A stretch of 19,184 nucleotides of DNA, taken from contig CAYSCH010000163.1 of the NCBI GenBank assembly GCA_964429355.1, positions 1 through 19,184 of the forward strand. The letters are read 5' to 3'. Shown piece by piece: positions 14,931 to 19,184 of this stretch. The notes under the pieces were generated by a model that made no database searches, was not told the DNA's origin, and worked only from the letters and a program-made list of their open reading frames with translations. The translations under genes were made by a program, and so were the position numbers. This DNA comes from JAAYAY01 sp964429355 (lineage in GTDB: Bacteria > Planctomycetota > Planctomycetia > Pirellulales > Thermoguttaceae). Position 1 is the stretch's first letter. Each line of letters starts with the position of its first letter.

Positions 14931-16355
14931 TCATAGTACCCAACCTTCGCGGTACTCCTGGTGCAGCATGGCGTTTGCATCGTCGTTGTTGGTGAACCGG
15001 TCGGCGGCCGCGTCCCAAATCAAAGGTTTGTCCGTGCGGAGGGCGAGGTTGCCCAGCAAGACGAACTCGGTGATTCGCTCGGCCCAGTCGAAGTTGCACC
15101 CACCCGGTTCTCCACCGCGGACGGCCTCGATCCATTCGCCCCACGTACCGGGACGGCGGGGGAGAGTCTGCGGAGTATCGAGGAACTTCCTGCCCCGATC
15201 GACCGGGTAGACGGTCGATCCGAACATGACACCCTCATCGCCAATGTACATCGTTCCCTCGCTGGGGTAGGGGGCTCCATCGAGCACCTTCGGCCGCGGT
15301 GGCTTCAAGCCGCCGTCGTACCACAAAAGTCGCACCGGGCCGCGTCCGTCTTGCTCCGGGTAGTCGTAGGTAACGATGGAGGCGAGGGGGGCGCTTTCCG
15401 GGAAAGCGATCGTGGCCGAGGCCTCCACGGCCGTCGGGTGGGTGAGTTTCAGGGCCCGATAGGGGGTATTGACGTGATGGCATCCCATATCGCCCAGGGC
15501 CCCCGTGCCAAAATCCCACCATCCTCGGAAGTTCCAGGGGTGGTAGACCGCCCGTCGAGCACTGCGGTTCGCCTTGACCTGAGCGACGGCGTAGTGCCCT
15601 TCTGGCCACTCAGCCTTGAACGGACGTAACGCAGCAGGTCCGAGCCAGAGATCCCAATCGAATGTCGAAGGGACCGGATCTTCTCCGGCCGGAAGTTGCA
15701 TTCCCTGGGGCCACAGCGGTCGGTTGCTCCAGATATGAACCTCGCGGACCGTCCCAATGGCGCCGGCACCGATCAATTCACAGGTGCGGCAAGCTTCGTT
15801 ACTCGTATTCGGAGAAGCCGTGACCTGGGTCGCCACGCCTTTCTCGCGAGCCACCCGCACGACCTTGCGGAGTTCCTTGACGGTTCGCGTAAGCGGCTTC
15901 ACGCAGCAGACGTGCTTGCCTGCCTCCAGGGCGGCCAGGCAGATGACGGCATGGGTATGGTCCGGGGTACCGATGTAGACGGCGTCGACATCCTTCTCGA
16001 CCTTGAGGATTTCGCGGTAATCGCGATAGCGTCGGGCCTGGGGCCACTGATCAAATGCCTTCTTGGCGTAAACGTCGTCGACATCGCACAGACCAACGAC
16101 CTGGAATCCCGCCGCATCACAGGCCTTCATTTGGCCGAAGCCGACGCCCCCGACACCGATTCCCACCAGGGTCGGCTTCTCGCTGGGCGGCGTTTGCCCC
16201 GGGCCGCCGAGCACATGTCGAGGAACGATCGCTGCCGCGGTGGTCAGCATCGCGGCGCCGCGCAGGATTTGCCGGCGAGTGACTGCGGTCTGTCCCGCAC
16301 CGTGTGTCTGGCAATTCAGTGCCGTCGGATACGTGACTCGGGGAGTACTCTGCAT
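14931..16355 (-). CDS. Tat-exported Gfo/Idh/MocA oxidoreductase (VKP variant)
   Basis: 474 residues. The twin-arginine motif TRRQILRGAAMLTTAAA (about 26-42) follows an N-terminal extension of ~25 residues. The Rossmann glycine-rich loop is VGIGVGGVGFGQM (64-76). The lysine motif reads CCVKPLTRT (150-158), with Val where EKP is usual. The C-terminal half has FDWDLWLGPA, HPWNFRGWWDFGTGALGDMGCHHVN and a final EGWVL, typical of planctomycete members with the DUF-like C-terminal domain. Tat export with bound NAD(P) is known for glucose-fructose oxidoreductase. ATG 16355 is chosen because GGAG (16364-16367) lies 8 bases before it; a GTG at 16382 would add 9 residues. It follows a similar gene on the same strand by 200 bases. 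The substrate is unknown. Confidence 0.92.
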   Translation of the reverse strand: MQSTPRVTYPTALNCQTHGAGQTAVTRRQILRGAAMLTTAAAIVPRHVLGGPGQTPPSEKPTLVGIGVGGVGFGQMKACDAAGFQVVGLCDVDDVYAKKAFDQWPQARRYRDYREILKVEKDVDAVYIGTPDHTHAVICLAALEAGKHVCCVKPLTRTVKELRKVVRVAREKGVATQVTASPNTSNEACRTCELIGAGAIGTVREVHIWSNRPLWPQGMQLPAGEDPVPSTFDWDLWLGPAALRPFKAEWPEGHYAVAQVKANRSARRAVYHPWNFRGWWDFGTGALGDMGCHHVNTPYRALKLTHPTAVEASATIAFPESAPLASIVTYDYPEQDGRGPVRLLWYDGGLKPPRPKVLDGAPYPSEGTMYIGDEGVMFGSTVYPVDRGRKFLDTPQTLPRRPGTWGEWIEAVRGGEPGGCNFDWAERITEFVLLGNLALRTDKPLIWDAAADRFTNNDDANAMLHQEYREGWVL

Positions 16356-16436
16356 TTTGGCTTCTCCGCTGTCTGGTGACACTGGTCGTGGCTGCGATGT
16401 GGGACAACATACGGAATCCCGACGCCGATAGCAAGC

Positions 16437-16481
16437 AGATCCCGCTGCCGGGCTGCCGGCCGCGATCCGGAACCGGGATCT
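16437..16481. terminator. Inverted repeat between the two oxidoreductase genes
   Basis: AGATCCCG (16437-16444) pairs perfectly with CGGGATCT (16474-16481); the GC-rich 29-base interior has further pairing. It lies in the 200-base gap between the two minus-strand oxidoreductase genes. No T-run follows on the minus strand, so termination is not certain; an operator-like role is possible. Confidence 0.35.
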
Positions 16482-16555
16482 CTCGCCGATGTAACCGACA
16501 GCCCCTGCTTGACGAATCGCGCAGGATTCAGAAAGCCCGCTTCCTCACGGGGGCA

Positions 16556-17887
16556 TCAAACCGTTTCGGGCAATTCGTAGCCCTTTCTCCGTGGTCGGTC
16601 GAGGAAGGCATTGGCCTCGTCGTCGCCGGGAAAGATTTCCTTCTCCGGATCCCAAATCATTCTACGTCCGACCCAGCGGGCGATGTTGCCGAGATGGCAC
16701 AATGTCGTGGACCGTTGCCCGATCTCGACGTCGGCAATCGGCTTCTCCCGCGACTTGATGCACTCGAGCCAGTTCTCGGTGTGGTTGGTGCTCTCGTAGA
16801 GGTGGATTTCGTCGTCGCGAATCGGTTCTTCGACCAACTCGGGCGGACTGGACGTGACTCGTCCGCGGAAAATCTCGATCTTGCCCTTATCGCCGACAAA
16901 GATCGCACCACCCGGATTGCCGTCGTCCAGCTTGACCGTGATTCCATTGGCGTAGCGGAAGAAGACCATCGGGCTAGAACAGCTCTTCTCACCCCGCTCA
17001 CGAGATTCAGGTTGCGTGTAGGTAGGTGGATCGAACTTGGGACCCTCCGTCCAGATTTCGACCGGTCCGGTCTCGTCCATTCCCAGGGCCCACTGGATCT
17101 GGTCCAGCCCGTGGGCTCCCCACCCGGTCATCTCTCCCCCCGAGTAAGGCCGGAAGGAAATCCACCCTGGGTTCGCCCTGGGCGTGCAGAGGTCCTTGTT
17201 GTACGGAACCAGTTCGTTGGGTCCGCACCACTTGTCCCAGTCCAATCCGGCGGGGACCGGCTGGGCGGGTAGAGCGCACTCCCAGGGGCTGGGATAATTG
17301 TGTCCGATCACCATCTCGATCTTGCCGACTCGGCCGTTACGGATCAGTTCGCAACCGAAACGATTCTCCTTCTGCGACCGCTGTTGGCTTCCGGTCTGGA
17401 AGACTCGGCCATACTTGCGGACCGCCTGCACCATCAATCGCCCCTCGCGGATGGTAAGCGACATAGGCTTCTCCGCGTAGACGTCCTTGCCGGCCTCGCA
17501 CGAATGAATCGTGACCAGGGCGCGCCAGTGGTCGGGCGTGGCGGTGACGATGGCGTCCACGTCTTTGCGTTCCAGCAACTCATGATAATCGTTGTAGGTT
17601 TCGACATTGTACTTCTCTCGCAGCCTAGCAGCCGTGTTGGCGTTGACGTCGGCGATCGCGACCGCCCGGCCGTGCTTGGAGTTCACACAGTTCTGGAACA
17701 CCCCCGATCCCTGTCGGCCGATGCCGATACCGCCGATCCCGATACGGTCGTTGGCACCAAGGCGGTCTTCTGAGGCGAGTACATGTCGGGGAATCCAGTA
17801 CGGAAGCGCGAGCGTACCAGCCGCAGCCATAGCTGTGCGCTTGAGGAATCGTCTTCGGCTCACGCGTCTCATTTCGTTTCTGGCCAT
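16556..17887 (-). CDS. Tat-exported Gfo/Idh/MocA oxidoreductase (EKP form)
   Basis: 443 residues, start taken as ATG 17887 because GGAGG (17893-17897) lies 5 bases before it and the Tat signal then sits at the N-terminus (SRRRFLKRTAMAAAGTLALPYWIP, about 10-33). The open frame reaches back to 18214, but that extension has no family features. The Rossmann loop is GIGGIGIGRQGSG (50-62), and the intact lysine motif AEKPMSLT spans 138-145. The C-terminal part has LDWDKWCGPN, FRPYSGGEMTGWGAHGLDQIQWALG and WVGRRMIWDPEKE, common in planctomycete members. NAD(P)-dependent sugar or polyol oxidation in the periplasm is likely; the substrate is unknown. It is upstream of the VKP-type relative and divergent from the permease. 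Confidence 0.93.
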   Translation of the reverse strand: MARNEMRRVSRRRFLKRTAMAAAGTLALPYWIPRHVLASEDRLGANDRIGIGGIGIGRQGSGVFQNCVNSKHGRAVAIADVNANTAARLREKYNVETYNDYHELLERKDVDAIVTATPDHWRALVTIHSCEAGKDVYAEKPMSLTIREGRLMVQAVRKYGRVFQTGSQQRSQKENRFGCELIRNGRVGKIEMVIGHNYPSPWECALPAQPVPAGLDWDKWCGPNELVPYNKDLCTPRANPGWISFRPYSGGEMTGWGAHGLDQIQWALGMDETGPVEIWTEGPKFDPPTYTQPESRERGEKSCSSPMVFFRYANGITVKLDDGNPGGAIFVGDKGKIEIFRGRVTSSPPELVEEPIRDDEIHLYESTNHTENWLECIKSREKPIADVEIGQRSTTLCHLGNIARWVGRRMIWDPEKEIFPGDDEANAFLDRPRRKGYELPETV

Positions 17888-18479
17888 GTCTCCCTCCGGT
17901 GGTGTGGAATCAGGCGGGCAACGCGGAGTCGCTCCGCGGAGCGGCAAAATCGTTTCAACACTACGTAACAGCACCGCCCCATTATGGTCCGCCTCGCGGC
18001 GCATGAGAAGAGATGGAATCCTGGACCTGCGTGAGGCTACTGGCGGACATGCGGGCGCCAATTGCGACGGTGCGATCACTTGCCGATACAGTTGATCGCC
18101 TTGTCCGTCCGCAGCAGGATCTGCTCGTCCAACAACATGGCTCAAATTCACGTCGCTACGGCCTCTGGCGCGAACAGCGATTGCCGTGTTCTTCCGTCCG
18201 CCGATCGCATACACCAGGCTGCCCTCGGCGATTGAGGTCGGGCAGATGTAGCCATCGGGGACATTTTTTCCCGCTCATTGGGGGGGTGAATGTCCGTCCC
18301 GGAAAAATGGCGGTCCGTGGGGTCTGGCTGTCGCTGGACGCCGCCACCCAGCCTAAGGATGCCGGTTTCGGCGAAACATGACGCTGGTGGCCCCTTGATC
18401 TTTGGGCGGCGGCGCGCGACCATCTTTCCTGCCAGGCACGCGGCAGTCAATCACTTCATCCTGATGGGATTCGCACACC
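17888..18479. other. Divergent intergenic region upstream of oxidoreductase and permease
   Basis: 592 bases between divergent genes. Open frames here are shadow-like. It should carry promoters for both genes. No purine riboswitch was recognised before the permease. One inverted-repeat element is seen at 18258-18317. Confidence 0.45.
18258..18317. repeat. Inverted-repeat element with T6/A5 arms, possibly a mobile-element relic
   Basis: CATTTTTTCCCG (18263-18274) is nearly complementary to CGGAAAAATG (18301-18310), and GGAC (18260-18263) to GTCC (18314-18317). GGACAT (18260-18265) also pairs with ATGTCC (18291-18296), giving a competing fold. The GGGGACATTTTT style resembles ends of REP-type elements mobilised by Y1 transposases, but no transposase is present. 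Confidence 0.35.
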
Positions 18480-19184
18480 ATGCTGGACCGGTTTTTTGGG
18501 CTTCGCAAGAACGGAACGACGGCCAGCACAGAATTGCTGGCCGGGTTGACCACGTTCCTGACGATGGCCTACATCATCTTTTTACAGCCGATGGTATTGA
18601 CGGGTGGTTTTAACAAGAGCCCCACCGGCATGGACTACGGTGCCGTGATGATGGCCACCTGCGTCTCGGCCGCCCTGGCCAGTGCCCTGATGGGACTCTA
18701 CGCCCGTTACCCCATCGCCCAGGCGCCAGGGATGGGCGAGAACTTCGTTTTTGTGGTTTCGGTGCTTCCGGCCGCAGCGACCTTGATCGATTCCCGGGTG
18801 GCAGCGGGCACAATGGCAGCCGGATCTGTCGCCCCCTGGCAGGTTGCGCTGGGAGTGACGTTCATCTCCGGTGTTCTGTTCCTTTTGCTCTCGCTCCTGG
18901 GAGTTCGCCAGGCGATCCTCGAGGTGATCAGTCCCAGCATGCGGAACGGCATCGCCGTGGGGATAGGATTGTTCATCGCGTTCATTGGGTTGCAGGGTGC
19001 CACGGTCATCGTCCCCTCGGATGGGCAACTCGTCACGCTTAATCGGCAGGTGGCGTCTCCGGATGTGCTGGTTTTCACCTTCGGTTTGCTCCTGACGGCG
19101 GGGCTGTATGCGAGGGGGATACGTGGTTCAATTGTTCTGGGCATTCTCGCCACAACTCTGCTCGCCGCCGGACTTCAATGGTTG
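18480..19184 (+). CDS. NCS2/AzgA-type purine permease, N-terminal part (3' end outside window)
   Basis: The frame is open from ATG 18480 to the window edge, 235 residues with no stop. An in-frame TGA 16 bases upstream leaves this ATG as the only plausible start; the ribosome binding site is weak. The N-terminus LDRFFGLRKNGTTASTELLAG followed by LTTFLTMAYIIFLQPMVL is the classic start of the AzgA-type NCS2 family (adenine/guanine/hypoxanthine-proton symporters, inner membrane). APGMGENFVFVV (about 82-93) corresponds to the family's APGMGLNAFF signature with Glu for Leu. Later SMRNGIAVGIGLFIAFIGLQGA is the family's next signature. Several membrane segments are visible. The transported purine cannot be read from the sequence. 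Confidence 0.9.
   Translation, partial: MLDRFFGLRKNGTTASTELLAGLTTFLTMAYIIFLQPMVLTGGFNKSPTGMDYGAVMMATCVSAALASALMGLYARYPIAQAPGMGENFVFVVSVLPAAATLIDSRVAAGTMAAGSVAPWQVALGVTFISGVLFLLLSLLGVRQAILEVISPSMRNGIAVGIGLFIAFIGLQGATVIVPSDGQLVTLNRQVASPDVLVFTFGLLLTAGLYARGIRGSIVLGILATTLLAAGLQWL

Noticed and set aside
17888..18214. N-terminal extension of the EKP-type oxidoreductase to 18214
   Set aside because: A strong ribosome binding site and the Tat signal place the start at 17887; the extension shows no family features.
17888..18479. Purine riboswitch upstream of the purine permease
   Set aside because: The conserved loop sequences of the purine aptamer could not be found.

Overview
The window is GC-rich and gene content points to a planctomycete, probably of the Pirellula/Thermogutta type. 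The signs are a sulfatase, three exported Gfo/Idh/MocA-type oxidoreductases (two with clear Tat signals), an exported AP-endonuclease-2-type TIM-barrel protein, an exported DUF1573 protein, a small solo LuxR-type helix-turn-helix protein, a MoxR ATPase and a VanZ-like protein. This assignment rests on recognition of families by eye, not on a search. No rRNA, tRNA, CRISPR array, transposase or phage gene was seen.

Layout. 2-1015 (+): C-terminal part of a sulfatase cut by the window edge. 1016-1408: intergenic, with several inverted repeats that may form a structured element. 1409-2719 (+): MoxR ATPase with an Ala/Pro tail. 3079-3342 (-): solo LuxR-type HTH protein. 3343-3995: long gap with the first copy of a dispersed repeat. 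3996-6619 (-): DUF2752 membrane protein, exported Gfo/Idh/MocA protein and Tat-exported TIM-barrel protein. 7029-8279 (+): DUF1573 protein with a Glu/Pro heptad tail. 8554-9633 (+): PfkB/KdgK-like sugar kinase, convergent with a VanZ-like membrane protein (9643-10122, -). 10238-11350 (+): DUF3524/GT4 glycosyltransferase of the tRNA-queuosine mannosyltransferase type, followed by the second repeat copy. 11446-12906 (-): two-gene signalling pair, a receiver protein and a receiver-HATPase fusion. 13238-14779 (+): secreted glycoside hydrolase. 14931-17887 (-): two Tat-exported Gfo/Idh/MocA proteins. 18480-19184 (+): start of an NCS2/AzgA-like purine permease, open at the right edge.

How it fits together. 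Most of the metabolic genes suit an organism that breaks down sulfated or otherwise complex polysaccharides: sulfatase and glycoside hydrolase outside the cytoplasm, exported sugar oxidoreductases and a sugar isomerase/lyase-like barrel in the periplasm, and a sugar-acid kinase inside. The neighbouring exported oxidoreductase and TIM-barrel protein (4457-6619) recall known periplasmic 3-keto-glycoside pathways; that is inference. The regulatory genes (solo HTH, receiver, receiver-HATPase) have no visible kinase or sigma factor beside them.

No clear new system is proven here. The most interesting leads are the two-copy intergenic repeat, the candidate structured element before moxR, the possible exported keto-sugar pair, and a C8 tract at the start of the receiver gene that may hide a longer reading frame.
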